DNA of 38,577 nt from Candidatus Dadabacteria bacterium (GCA_026708565.1 JAPOUR010000035.1:1-38577); one strand, 5' to 3'. Counted from the first letter of the stretch, positions 7,844 to 16,925 are shown. Translations and numbers: made by a program. The notes: a model not told the origin generated them from the letters alone.

Positions 7844-7888
7844 TGATAAACGCCCCCGTATGTGTCAAGAGTAGCGGGGGAGTTATCA
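7844..7888 (-). promoter_or_regulatory. Inverted repeat overlapping the mfd stop codon
   Basis: TGATAA 7844-7849 and CCCCCG 7853-7858 pair with CGGGGG 7875-7880 and TTATCA 7883-7888, around a 16-bp loop. It forms as mfd is transcribed to its end, but no T-tract follows, so it would be an atypical terminator. The loop holds TTGACA on the minus strand (7868-7863) with only a poor -10 (CAGACT) 17 bp on, a weak promoter candidate for the hypothetical gene. Confidence 0.45.
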
Positions 7889-7919
7889 AACCGCCCGCAA
7901 TTCAGAAAGCATTCGCGCC
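7885..7919. repeat. 35-bp direct repeat, right copy (mfd 3' end)
   Basis: This copy holds the end of the intact mfd coding sequence. It is identical to 6922-6956. Beyond the 35 bp the two copies share only loose, GC-rich similarity. Confidence 0.85.
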
Positions 7920-10900
7920 GCCGCCTCCGCCGCCCCTTTCGGCATTCCCCGCACGGCAAACGGCTTCCACGCTTTGCCCTGCTTTCTGAACCGCGCCTTT
8001 GTTTCCGCCCGGTCTTTGGAACCGAACGCCTCCGCGCCGTCCTCCCTTATGTCCATAAATCCCACTGAGTGCTCCCTCATCACGGTCTTTAACGCCGCAA
8101 GCGCGAACAGGTTTTTCACTTGCGCGGGCGGAGGCCCGAAACGGTCTTCCACCTCCCCGGCGAGGGCGCGAACCTCATCCCCGGCGGACGATGACGAAAT
8201 CCTCTTGTAAAAAACCAGCCTCTCCCGCCCGCTCTCCACATAGTCATCCGGGATTCTCGCCTGAAGGTCGGTCCTTATTTCAGGCTCAATTTTTTCCGCC
8301 GTTTTTCCGGTCTTCAATCTCTCGGTCGCCTCGCGCAGCATCTCAAGATAAAACTCAACGCCCACACGCGCCACATGGCCGGACTGCTCCACCCCGAACA
8401 GATTGCCCACCCCCCTCATGCGCAAATCGGAAAACGCAAGCTCATACCCGCCGCCAAAGTCCCACAGTTCCGCAAACCGCCTTAAACGGCGCAGCGCATC
8501 TTCGCTCAGTTCCTTTCTCTCCGGCACAAGCAGGCACGCATACGCCTGAAGCGAGCCCCTTCCCACACGCCCCTTCAGTTGATACAGGTCCGCAATGCCG
8601 AAGTTGTGGGCGTCGTTTATAAAAATGGTGTTTGCCCCGGCAATGTCCAGACCGGACTCCACTATCGCGGTTGTTATCAGCATGTCAATCTTCCCGCCCG
8701 CGAACCTCCCGACCCTGTCCTCAAGGTCTTTTTTGCCCAGCCGCCCGTGGGTAACCTCCATTGAAACCTCCGGAATTATCTCCCGGAGGCGCTCCGCCAC
8801 CGCGCCTATGGTTTCAATCCTGTTGTGGATGAAAAACACCCCGCCGCCCCGTTTTTTCTCTTTGAGGACAATCTCGCGTATGAGCCCCGCGTTCCATTTG
8901 CTTATCCGTATCTTCACCGGAAGCCGCCCGCGCGGCGGCGAGTTGATGGAACTGATGTCTCTTATTCCCGCAAGCGAGAGTTGAAGCGTTCTCGGTATCG
9001 GCGTTGCGGACAGCGACAGCACGTCCAGATTTTCCCGCATGGTTTTCAGCCGCTCTTTCTGTCTGACGCCAAATTTGTGCTCCTCGTCTATGATGAGCAG
9101 CCCGAGATTTTTGAACCTGACCTTGCCCGAAAGGATTTTGTGCGTCCCGACCACTATGTCCGCATATCCGCGCTCTATCTCGCCTAAAATTCTTTTCTCC
9201 TCCCCCGGCGAATTAAACCGCGAAAGCGCGACCGTGTTCACGGGCAGGCTGGCGAGCCGCGCGCGGGCGGTCTGAAGATGCTGGGAGACAAGAAGCGTCG
9301 TGGGCACAAGAAAGGCGACCTGAAAGCCGTCCATTACCGCCTTGAGGGCGGCCCTGAGCGCGACCTCCGTTTTGCCGAAACCGGTGTCGCCGCATATCAG
9401 TCTGTCCATCGGGCGGGGGGCTTCCATGTCTCCCGTCACTTCGTCAATGGCTTTTTTCTGGTCGGGGGTCTCTTCAAACATAAACCCCGTTTCAAACTCC
9501 CTGAACTCGGCCCCCGGTTTGGAAAAACTGTGCCCCCCGCCCGATTTTCTGCTCGCATACAACTCAAGCAGTTCTCCGGCGACCGTTTCAGTCGCCCGCT
9601 TCGCCCCCCGGACGGTTTTGCGCCACGCCGGCCCCCCAAGCCGGTCTATCACCGGTTTGTCATCCTCGCTTCCGACATACCTGTGAAGCAGCCCGATCTT
9701 TGACGCGGGGACGTAAACGCTGTCTCCGCCGTGGTATTCGCACTCAACAAAGTCGCCCCTGCGCCCCCGGACGGAGATGTTTTTCAACCCCCTGAAAATG
9801 CCCACGCCGAACTCCCTGTGAACCACAAGGTCGCCGTTTTTAATCTCCCCGAATGCGGACTCAAACGCGGAAGGGGGAAACCGTCTGTCCGCCGCCGTTT
9901 CCTCTGCGGGGATTGTTTCCGCAAAGTCTCGCGCGTCTATGAAAGCCGTTCCGATTTCGGGAAACACAAACCCTCCCCCCGCAGTTCCCGCACAGATGTC
10001 CGCGCCGCGCACATTGTGCTCTTTGAAAATATGCCGGAGCCGCCCCTCTTCGCTCCCGTTTCCGGCAAAGACCTTCAGCCCGTACCCCCGCGATTGAAGC
10101 GTCCGCGCGGCTTCCGCTATCCCTCCCGACAGCGGGACGGGCGATGTGTTGAAGTCTATGTCGCCGGGGCTCAGGCTCAGCACGCGAACCGTTTTTGTTT
10201 GCGCGAGTTTCTGCGTTATTTCCTCCGCCGAAAGCCGCTGCGGCGAGGGCTCATGCGCCACGGCCGCGCCGCCGGTCTCAAGAAAAACTACACTTTCCCC
10301 CCGGCGGTCAAAGACGGATGAATTCCTTTCCTCATCGTCCATGCGCGCGGGGGGGATTTTTACGTTCCCCGCCCGCTCAACGGACATTTGCGTCCGGGGG
10401 TCAAACAGCCTGACAGACCTTATTTCACTGCCGGAGAACTCAACCCGCGCTGGGCTGTCCGCGCCCGCGCCGAACACGTCAACTATCGCCCCCCTGACGC
10501 TTATCTCACCGGCGAGGCGGACAAACTCCCTTGTTTTATAGCCCATGCGCCTGAGTTGCGCCACGGTTTCGTCCCTGTCCGCCCGGTCTCCGGTTTCAAT
10601 GCGCAGGGAGGCCGATTCAAGAAACGAGGGGGAGACGGTTTTTTGCGCCGCCTCGGCGAGGGTGAGGCACAGAGCGCGGGAGTCCGCCCCGAGCGAGCGG
10701 AATGCCCGCTTTGCCGCATCGCGTCTTTTTTCCGAGTTCGTTATGTAGAGGAGTTCCGCTTTCAGGTATCCGGCCACGGCGGACGCAACCAGAAACGCGC
10801 TTCCCCCCGCAAGCCCCGAAACGGTTGCGGAACCGCCGTTTTGCAATGCGGCGGCAAGCAGCCCGATCTTGTTTGCCGGGTCGCGGGCGAAAACTTCAAA

Positions 10901-10963
10901 GCCGCCTGACCGCTCTACGGGCGGCCCAGCATCCGCGCCACCGTTTCTCCCATCTCGCGGCAT
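7886..10963 (-). CDS. mfd: Transcription-repair coupling factor Mfd, 1025 aa
   Basis: ATP-driven translocase that removes RNA polymerase stalled at DNA lesions and recruits UvrA. Residues about 1-330 are the UvrB-like N-terminal region. The CarD-like RNA polymerase-interaction domain begins near 371 (GDLVVHREFGVGIFRG). The SF2 translocase shows Walker A GDTGFGKT near 523-530, the DEEH box (LLIIDEEHKFGVRQKERL) near 622, SATPIPRTLQ, TTAIVESGLDI and QLKGRVGRG near 794. The C-terminal TRCF domain closes the protein. At 1025 residues it is shorter than E. coli Mfd (1148), mainly in the N-terminal third. ATG 10963 has AGGAAGG just upstream and overlaps the end of leuB by 49 bp; no start codon was found that avoids the overlap. 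Confidence 0.96.
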   Translation of the reverse strand: MPRDGRNGGADAGPPVERSGGFEVFARDPANKIGLLAAALQNGGSATVSGLAGGSAFLVASAVAGYLKAELLYITNSEKRRDAAKRAFRSLGADSRALCLTLAEAAQKTVSPSFLESASLRIETGDRADRDETVAQLRRMGYKTREFVRLAGEISVRGAIVDVFGAGADSPARVEFSGSEIRSVRLFDPRTQMSVERAGNVKIPPARMDDEERNSSVFDRRGESVVFLETGGAAVAHEPSPQRLSAEEITQKLAQTKTVRVLSLSPGDIDFNTSPVPLSGGIAEAARTLQSRGYGLKVFAGNGSEEGRLRHIFKEHNVRGADICAGTAGGGFVFPEIGTAFIDARDFAETIPAEETAADRRFPPSAFESAFGEIKNGDLVVHREFGVGIFRGLKNISVRGRRGDFVECEYHGGDSVYVPASKIGLLHRYVGSEDDKPVIDRLGGPAWRKTVRGAKRATETVAGELLELYASRKSGGGHSFSKPGAEFREFETGFMFEETPDQKKAIDEVTGDMEAPRPMDRLICGDTGFGKTEVALRAALKAVMDGFQVAFLVPTTLLVSQHLQTARARLASLPVNTVALSRFNSPGEEKRILGEIERGYADIVVGTHKILSGKVRFKNLGLLIIDEEHKFGVRQKERLKTMRENLDVLSLSATPIPRTLQLSLAGIRDISSINSPPRGRLPVKIRISKWNAGLIREIVLKEKKRGGGVFFIHNRIETIGAVAERLREIIPEVSMEVTHGRLGKKDLEDRVGRFAGGKIDMLITTAIVESGLDIAGANTIFINDAHNFGIADLYQLKGRVGRGSLQAYACLLVPERKELSEDALRRLRRFAELWDFGGGYELAFSDLRMRGVGNLFGVEQSGHVARVGVEFYLEMLREATERLKTGKTAEKIEPEIRTDLQARIPDDYVESGRERLVFYKRISSSSAGDEVRALAGEVEDRFGPPPAQVKNLFALAALKTVMREHSVGFMDIREDGAEAFGSKDRAETKARFRKQGKAWKPFAVRGMPKGAAEAAARMLSELRAV

Positions 10964-11991
10964 CCGACCTTCCTGCTTCCTTCCTCGTATATGTCCGCCG
11001 TTCTGAAACCCTCATCCAGAGCGGCGCTCACGGCGCGGTCTATCATCTCCGCCTCGGCGTCCATGGCAAAAGAGTGTTTCAACATCATGGCCGCCGACAG
11101 AATGGCCGCCAGCGGATTTGCCGTGTCGCTTCCCGCTATGTCGGGAGCGCTTCCGTGAACCGGCTCGTATATTGCCGCGCCGTCTCCCACGCTTGCGGAC
11201 GGCAGCATTCCGAGAGAGCCCGTAAGCTGGGCCGCCTCGTCGCTTATGATGTCTCCGAAAAGGTTGCCCGCGAGCAGCACGTCAAAGGTTTTGGGCCTTC
11301 TTATGAGCTGCATCGCCGCATTGTCCACATACAGGTGCGTTAATTTTATGTCGGGAAATTCCTCCCGGCCTATTTGCGACACCGTCTCCCTCCACAAAAC
11401 CATTGACTCCAGCACGTTTGATTTGTCCACGGACACCAGTTCGCCCCTTCTCGCCCGCGCCGCAAGAAACGCCTTTCTCGCCACGCGCCCTATCTCCGCC
11501 GTTGAATAAACGAGGGTGTTAAAACCCCGCCGTCCGCCCGCGCAGTCTTCAATTCCCCTCGGCTCGCCGAAATATATGCCGCCCGTGAGTTCCCTCACCA
11601 CCAGTATGTCCGCCCCTGAAACCACCTCGCGTTTGAGAGTTGAGGCGTCCGCAAGGGCGGGGTAAACCCTTGCGGGACGCAGGTTCACATAGGTGTCAAG
11701 GGTCTTTCTGAGAGACAGCAGACCCGTTTCGGGCTTGAGGGAGTGGTCAAGGTTTTCCCACTTCTCCCCGCCCACGGCTCCCAGAAGCACGGCGTCCGCC
11801 GCGCCCGCCTTTGACAAAACCCCGTCCGTTACCGGAACGCCGCGCTCGTCTATTGAGCAGCCGCCGAACAGTTCGGTCTCTTTCTCAAACGAAACGTTCG
11901 CTATTCTCTCAATTTCCTCAAGCACTCCGAGGGCGGCCCCCGTTACTTCGGGGCCTATTCCGTCTCCGGGAAGTATAAGGATTTTCGGCAT
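10915..11991 (-). CDS. leuB: 3-isopropylmalate dehydrogenase LeuB, 358 aa
   Basis: Third step of leucine synthesis: oxidative decarboxylation of 3-isopropylmalate with NAD and a divalent metal. The protein opens ILILPGDGIGPEV, typical of the family, and keeps ELTGGIYFG, the lysine in VDKSNVL, the metal-binding Asp region FGDIISDEAAQL and the NAD-loop motif EPVHGSAPDIAG. Length is normal. It lies in a minus-strand cluster between truA and mfd, with no other leu genes in the window. An extended -10 (TGGTATAAT) 12 nt before the ATG suggests its own, nearly leaderless promoter. Confidence 0.96.
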   Translation of the reverse strand: MPKILILPGDGIGPEVTGAALGVLEEIERIANVSFEKETELFGGCSIDERGVPVTDGVLSKAGAADAVLLGAVGGEKWENLDHSLKPETGLLSLRKTLDTYVNLRPARVYPALADASTLKREVVSGADILVVRELTGGIYFGEPRGIEDCAGGRRGFNTLVYSTAEIGRVARKAFLAARARRGELVSVDKSNVLESMVLWRETVSQIGREEFPDIKLTHLYVDNAAMQLIRRPKTFDVLLAGNLFGDIISDEAAQLTGSLGMLPSASVGDGAAIYEPVHGSAPDIAGSDTANPLAAILSAAMMLKHSFAMDAEAEMIDRAVSAALDEGFRTADIYEEGSRKVGCREMGETVARMLGRP

Positions 11992-12003
11992 GGCAGGGCA
12001 CTT

Positions 12004-12012
12004 ATTATACCA
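12004..12012 (-). promoter_or_regulatory. Extended -10 promoter of leuB
   Basis: On the minus strand the gap between truA and leuB contains TGGTATAAT, a perfect TATAAT with the extended TGn. No good -35 is seen 16-18 bp upstream. Only 12 nt separate the -10 from the ATG, so the mRNA leader would be about 5 nt. No ribosome binding site is visible in that gap. Confidence 0.6.
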
Positions 12013-12016
12013 CTTT

Positions 12017-12754
12017 TCAATACAAGACCTTTTCCAGAAAAAGCCCGCGGGGCGGGGCGGGTATTACATCGCGGGTCTTCCTCCCGGTTTTGAGAATGCG
12101 CTCAAAGCCGTCCGGGCTGAGCCTTCCCCGCCCGACCCGCACAAGGGTTCCCGCAAGAAACCTGACCATCCTTTTAAGAAAGCCGTTCGCCTCAACGGAG
12201 AAAACAATAAACCCGCCCTTGCGCGCAAGTTTGGCGGAGAAAACCCTCCGCACGGTTGTCCTGACGGTGATGTTTGTGTTGCAGAACGCCTTGAAGTCAT
12301 GCTCGCCCGGTATGCGGCGGCATGCCTCTTTCATGGCTTCAAAATCCAGTTCCTCGGATATAAACCAGCAGGTTTTTCTCTCAACCGCGGGGCGGGAGGG
12401 GCGGTTCAGGATTCTGTAGAAATAGGTTTTCTTTTTCGCGGAAATGCGGGAATGAAAATCCTCCGCAACCTCTTGCGCCCGCCTGACCGTTATGTCTTCG
12501 GGCAGTTCGGAATTGAGCGCCTTGCGGATGGATTCGGTTTTCATGGCGGAGGGCGTAAGGAAGTTTGCCACCTGTCCGAGGGCGTGGACGCCCGCGTCCG
12601 TCCTGCCTGAGCCGTGAACGGTCGCCTCCCCGCCCGTAACCTTTTTTATCGCCCGTTCAATTTCCCGCTGAACGGTGTTTACGGAGTTTGCCTGTCTCTG
12701 CCAGCCGCTGTAGTTCGCGCCGTCGTATTCAATCGTTAATTTAATGTTTCTCAA
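12017..12754 (-). CDS. truA: tRNA pseudouridine(38-40) synthase TruA, 245 aa
   Basis: Forms pseudouridine at positions 38-40 of the tRNA anticodon arm. The protein opens IKLTIEYDGANYSGWQRQ and has the catalytic motif GSGRTDAGVHALGQ with Asp53. Length is typical. Its ATG overlaps the stop of the upstream S41 peptidase by 4 bp (ATGA), which suggests translational coupling. Confidence 0.95.
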   Translation of the reverse strand: MRNIKLTIEYDGANYSGWQRQANSVNTVQREIERAIKKVTGGEATVHGSGRTDAGVHALGQVANFLTPSAMKTESIRKALNSELPEDITVRRAQEVAEDFHSRISAKKKTYFYRILNRPSRPAVERKTCWFISEELDFEAMKEACRRIPGEHDFKAFCNTNITVRTTVRRVFSAKLARKGGFIVFSVEANGFLKRMVRFLAGTLVRVGRGRLSPDGFERILKTGRKTRDVIPAPPRGLFLEKVLY

Positions 12755-15693
12755 CTTGTTTTTCTGATGAAGAAGGTGCGGACGGTTTTAAGGTTGCCGG
12801 AGTCCTTGGCGGTTATCTCCAGCCTGTTGAGGCCGTCCTCAAGCGGAATGGTAAAGGTGAAGTTCTGCTCTTTCCGTCCGGAGTTGATGACGTGTATTTT
12901 GTCGTTGTTGTTGAAGAACGATACGTTGACCACGGGCTCGGCGTCTTTTGCGGAGCCGGTTATCTCTATCTCGTTGCTGTCCGTTACCGTGGGGACGGCT
13001 TCAAGGGTTATGAGCGGCGACCTTTCCAGAGCGTGGCGGAAGTCGGGGCTCGGCTTTTCGCCTTCAAACGCCACGGTGTCGGATGTTTTCACCCAGCCCG
13101 CCGCATCTTCGTCCAGTTTGATTTTCAGCCACTGTCCCGCCGCGCCTTCCGTGCGGTATGAAGAGCCCGCCCCGGCGGTAAAGACCGCCTGCGCCCCCTC
13201 AAAACTTCCGCCGAGTATCTCCGTGTCGCGGGGGAGGGTTACCGCGCCGGGCTCCGGCGAAAACTCCGCCGCCGCGACCACCGGTATCTCTATGCCGTAT
13301 TTTGACGAAAATCCGATTTGAAAATCGTTTGCCGTGAGGTCAAACTCGGCTTTTTCCGCCGCTTTGTCCTTGTCCTGTTTTTCAACCCTGAACCTCATTG
13401 CCACATCCTTCATTTCGCCCGGGCGCATTTCCCCCAGTTCCTCTATCGCTTTTTCCAGAAACACCCTCTTGCCCGACCGGTTTTTCAGGTAAAGCCCCAG
13501 CTCTTCGCCCGCGCCCGCGCCGGAGTTTTTTATGCGGAAAAGCAGCGAGACGGTCTCCCCCTCCGATATTCTGCCGTCTCCGTTGCCCTTTGAACCGAAC
13601 CTGCCGTCGTCAACTATCTCGTAGTTGTAACTTATGGCCGGGCGCTCATTGCCCTTGAATGAGACCGCGAAGGTTTGTGAAAACACCTCTTTGCGGGAGG
13701 AGTCAAAGAACTTGATAACGCACTCGTCGTTTCTGGTGCGGACGTTTTCAGGGGTTTTCAGCGGGGCTTCCCATTTCACTTTCTGTCCGGGGTTGATTTT
13801 GCCGAACACAAACTCCCTGCCGTCAAGAAGCCGGTTTTCCGAGGAGATGAGTGCGGTGAGTTTGTAAACCGGCTCGCTTCCCGCGTTAAACACCTCAACC
13901 TTTATCCGCCCCTCGTCCCCTGCCTTGAAAACCGGCTCCTCCGGAATGACTTTCACCCTGAGGTCCGCCCTGCCGCCCCCGTTTTCCCCCTCTGCCCAGT
14001 CCACCTTGAGCCCTGCCAGTTTTTCCCTTATGCGCAGGTCTTCCTCGCGCCCTATGGCTTCAAGTATTTCACCGGCGGTTTTGAGCATGTCGCTTCTGTA
14101 AATCCCGTTTGTGCCCGTGATGATTCTGCGCGCCGCCGCTATGAGGGGGTCTTTTTCCCTCCGTTTTTTCTTCTCTCCGTCGCTCGGCGGTTTTGACACC
14201 CCGTCCGGGGTCTCTTCCTCCTCGGTCAGCGATTCGTTCAGAATCTTGAAAGAATGCACGGGCGGGTCGGGGTCGCGGACGCCTTCCTCGTCCTCGCGCT
14301 CCTCGCGGTATTTTTCAAGCAGAAAGGCGAATTCCGGAGTTTTATACACCACCTTTTTTTTGGAGAAGCCCACTTCCTCTATGAATATGTCCGGTGTGAT
14401 TCCCACCCTGTGGATGGATTTCTCCCCCGGTATCAGATAGTTGCCTATGGTGAGTTTGAGCGCCGCGCCGTCTTCAAGTTCAAAGATGTTCTGAATTGAG
14501 CCCTTGCCGAAGGTTTTTGTTCCCATGGTAAGCGCCCTGTCGTTTTCCTTGAGCGCCCCCGTTACTATCTCGGACGCGCTTGCGGAACCCGAATTTATCA
14601 GCACCACGGTTTTTTCACGCAACTCAAAGCGGTCGCGCCCGGAGGCGGAGTAGGGGCTTACGTTTGTGCCGCTCTTCACGCTGAAAACAGTGCCGTATTT
14701 AAGGAACATGTCGGATATGCTGGCCGCCTGATTGAGCAGCCCTCCGGGGTTGTCCCTCACATCAAGGATTATCCCCTCAATCTCCGCCTTTTTGCGCCCG
14801 AGTTCTTTCTTTATTTCCTTTATCGCCTCAATCGCGCTGTCGGTGGTGTTTCTCTGGAAGTTTTTTATCTTCAGGTAGAGGATGCCGCCGGGAAAGAGGT
14901 GGTGCTCAACGCTCTCTATTTTAATTACGTCCCGCACTATGGTGAGCGGCGTGGGCTTGGTCATGGAGTCTCTGAGTATGCGTATGTTCACGGGCTCGCC
15001 CTTGGGCCCCCTGAGCCTGTGAACCGCCTCCACGATGGACATGTTGACCGTTGACTCGTTTTCTATCTGGACAATCCTGTCGCCTGATTTCATTCCCGCC
15101 CTGTAGGCGGGGGTGTCTTCAATGGGCGAGACGACCGTTATCCAGCCCTTGCTCGTGCTGATGACAATGCCGAGACCCGTAAAACTGCCCTCCGTCTCAA
15201 TGATGAACTCCTCGTAGTCGCGCGGGGGGATAATGCGCGAGTGCCTGTCCACGGTTGAGAGCATTCCGTTGACAAGGGCGTATTCAATATCGCTGTCGCT
15301 TCTCTCCTCCGGATTCGTGTTTTTGCGGATGAAGGAGAACGCGTCCGAGGAAATTTTTTTCAGGTCGTCCCACGATTCCGGCTCTTTGTAGCGGAACTCC
15401 CTTTCCTGCTGTCCGGCGACCAGTTTGAAGCCGCCCCCGTTTTTGTCCCATTCAACCAGAACCTCGTCTATGCGGGTTTCCAGATTGTCCAGCCCTTTTT
15501 TGAGCATCTTCGGGAAATCAATCTGAGACTTGTAGGGGAAGTTGTTTTGGACAATGTTAAAAACGGCGCCGGTAATTTTCGGGCGGCTGTTTTCCTCCGA
15601 CCCCGCAGGGTGCGCGGCGGCAACCGCCCACGCGAGCGCAACGGCCAGCGCAAACGCGGCGCCTTTCCCAAGTTTCCTGAAACCAAACCTCAT
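12751..15693 (-). CDS. Exported S41-family carboxy-terminal processing peptidase with C-terminal SH3-like and Ig-like regions, 980 aa
   Basis: Periplasmic serine protease of the CtpA/Prc type. Residues 1-29 are a signal peptide (MRFGFRKLGKGAAFALAV...). This favours ATG 15693 over an in-frame GTG at 15720, which would precede the likely transcription start. A PDZ domain lies near 166-245 (FTGLGIVISTSKGWITVVSP). The protease domain has ILDVRDNPGG, the nucleophile motif SGSASASEI and the lysine motif FGKGSIQ near 394. Ordinary CtpA ends near 450 residues. Here about 500 more follow: a charged linker, beta-rich regions, an SH3-like segment (TEGAAGQWLKIKLDEDAAGWV) and a final Ig-like domain. These may bind the cell wall or substrates. 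It heads the minus-strand cluster S41-truA-leuB-mfd. Confidence 0.88.
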   Translation of the reverse strand: MRFGFRKLGKGAAFALAVALAWAVAAAHPAGSEENSRPKITGAVFNIVQNNFPYKSQIDFPKMLKKGLDNLETRIDEVLVEWDKNGGGFKLVAGQQEREFRYKEPESWDDLKKISSDAFSFIRKNTNPEERSDSDIEYALVNGMLSTVDRHSRIIPPRDYEEFIIETEGSFTGLGIVISTSKGWITVVSPIEDTPAYRAGMKSGDRIVQIENESTVNMSIVEAVHRLRGPKGEPVNIRILRDSMTKPTPLTIVRDVIKIESVEHHLFPGGILYLKIKNFQRNTTDSAIEAIKEIKKELGRKKAEIEGIILDVRDNPGGLLNQAASISDMFLKYGTVFSVKSGTNVSPYSASGRDRFELREKTVVLINSGSASASEIVTGALKENDRALTMGTKTFGKGSIQNIFELEDGAALKLTIGNYLIPGEKSIHRVGITPDIFIEEVGFSKKKVVYKTPEFAFLLEKYREEREDEEGVRDPDPPVHSFKILNESLTEEEETPDGVSKPPSDGEKKKRREKDPLIAAARRIITGTNGIYRSDMLKTAGEILEAIGREEDLRIREKLAGLKVDWAEGENGGGRADLRVKVIPEEPVFKAGDEGRIKVEVFNAGSEPVYKLTALISSENRLLDGREFVFGKINPGQKVKWEAPLKTPENVRTRNDECVIKFFDSSRKEVFSQTFAVSFKGNERPAISYNYEIVDDGRFGSKGNGDGRISEGETVSLLFRIKNSGAGAGEELGLYLKNRSGKRVFLEKAIEELGEMRPGEMKDVAMRFRVEKQDKDKAAEKAEFDLTANDFQIGFSSKYGIEIPVVAAAEFSPEPGAVTLPRDTEILGGSFEGAQAVFTAGAGSSYRTEGAAGQWLKIKLDEDAAGWVKTSDTVAFEGEKPSPDFRHALERSPLITLEAVPTVTDSNEIEITGSAKDAEPVVNVSFFNNNDKIHVINSGRKEQNFTFTIPLEDGLNRLEITAKDSGNLKTVRTFFIRKTS

Positions 15694-15710
15694 AGCCGAG
15701 AAGTTAGTGT

Positions 15711-15719
15711 ATAGTATCA
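15711..15719 (-). promoter_or_regulatory. Extended -10 of the S41 peptidase promoter
   Basis: TGATACTAT on the minus strand is an extended -10 lying 17 nt before ATG 15693. On the plus strand the same bases include TATAGT (15710-15715), a possible -10 for thiI, so the two divergent promoters may overlap. No clear -35 was found for either. Confidence 0.4.
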
Positions 15720-15749
15720 CAGGCCGCCTCGGATAAAAGATTTTGCCAA

Positions 15750-16925
15750 ATGGGAGTACTTGTTCACTACGGGGATTTGGCGCTCAAGGGAAAAAACCGG
15801 GGCGCGTTTGTCAAACAACTTTCGGACAACATTGAGCGCGCGACCGGGGGCCGCTGCGAGGCGGGACGGGAGCGCATAATTGTGCGGGGCGGCAACCCCG
15901 GCAACCTTGGTCGCGTGTTCGGAATCTCGTGGTATGCGCCGTATTTCGGCTGCCCGAAAAACATGGATGACATTGCCGACATGTGCCTTTGCGAGGTCGG
16001 GCGGGAACTTGAGAGGTCGCCGGGGGCGGTCAGTTTCTGCGTCCGCGCCAAAAGGGCGGACAAATCGTTTGCCGTGAACTCGTCCGAAATAGAGAGGCGT
16101 CTCGGCGAGAAGATCCGTTTGCGCTTCGGTCTGAAGGTTGACATCAAATCCCCCGACCTGCCCGTTCACATCAGGGTGGACATGGACGAGGCGCGGCTTC
16201 ATTTCGGCAAAAGTCCGGGCGCGGGCGGGCTTCCGGTGGGCACGGGCGCGCCGCTTTTGTGCCTGCTTTCGGGCGGAATAGACTCTCCCGTGGCGGCGCT
16301 TTGCCTGATGAAGCGCGGTTGCGCGGTGGATTTTCTGCACTTTCACGTTTTCCCCCAAGCGTCTCCCGTGCGCGAAACCAAAATGGCCGGACTGCTCGGC
16401 GCGCTCGGCCTCTACCAGCCGTCTTCAAAAACGTTTCTCGCCCCCTACAGGTTTTTTCAGGAAAGGGTTCTCGCCGCTTTCCCTCAGGACGAAATTTTCA
16501 GGGGGTATGAGATGGTTCTGTTCAGAAGGTTCATGCTTGAGGCGGCGCGCGGCATTGCGGTCGCGCGCGGCTACGGCGGCATTATCACCGGCGACTGCAT
16601 AGGGCAGGTTGCCTCCCAGACGGTTGAGAACATATCGTGCGCCTACACCGGGCTTGATTTTCTGGTGCTCAGCCCGCTTCTCGGATGGGACAAGGACGAC
16701 ATAATCGGAAAGGCGCGCCGCGCGGGCACTTACGGGCACAGCATTGCCCCCTACAATGAGTGCTGTTCAGTGGTCTCGCCCGCTCCCAGAACGCGGTGCA
16801 GAGTTCCCGTTCTGCGGCGGCTGAGCGCCGAGGTCGGCATGGATGACATGGTGTCCCGGACGCTTGACGGCGTTGAGATTTTTGCCGCCCCGTATAAAAC
16901 GGAGGAAGAAAGTGCCGCGGGTTAG
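15750..16925 (+). CDS. thiI: tRNA 4-thiouridine synthase ThiI (no rhodanese domain), 391 aa
   Basis: Adenylates U8 of tRNA for sulfur insertion, and in some bacteria passes sulfur to thiazole synthesis. The N-terminal region (VHYGDLALKGKNRGAFVKQL) leads into a THUMP domain, residues 1-165. The PP-loop ATPase motif LLSGGIDSPVAALCLMKRG begins near 172. The conserved GDCIGQVASQT and DKDDII follow. The C-terminal rhodanese domain of the E. coli enzyme is absent, as in many bacteria and archaea. Its end overlaps the start of nadE by 14 bp. No clear ribosome binding site precedes the ATG. Confidence 0.93.
   Translation: MGVLVHYGDLALKGKNRGAFVKQLSDNIERATGGRCEAGRERIIVRGGNPGNLGRVFGISWYAPYFGCPKNMDDIADMCLCEVGRELERSPGAVSFCVRAKRADKSFAVNSSEIERRLGEKIRLRFGLKVDIKSPDLPVHIRVDMDEARLHFGKSPGAGGLPVGTGAPLLCLLSGGIDSPVAALCLMKRGCAVDFLHFHVFPQASPVRETKMAGLLGALGLYQPSSKTFLAPYRFFQERVLAAFPQDEIFRGYEMVLFRRFMLEAARGIAVARGYGGIITGDCIGQVASQTVENISCAYTGLDFLVLSPLLGWDKDDIIGKARRAGTYGHSIAPYNECCSVVSPAPRTRCRVPVLRRLSAEVGMDDMVSRTLDGVEIFAAPYKTEEESAAG

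Noticed and set aside
15717-16358. 213-codon minus-strand frame over the start of thiI
   Set aside because: It is antisense to the well-supported THUMP domain of ThiI and has no recognisable motif.
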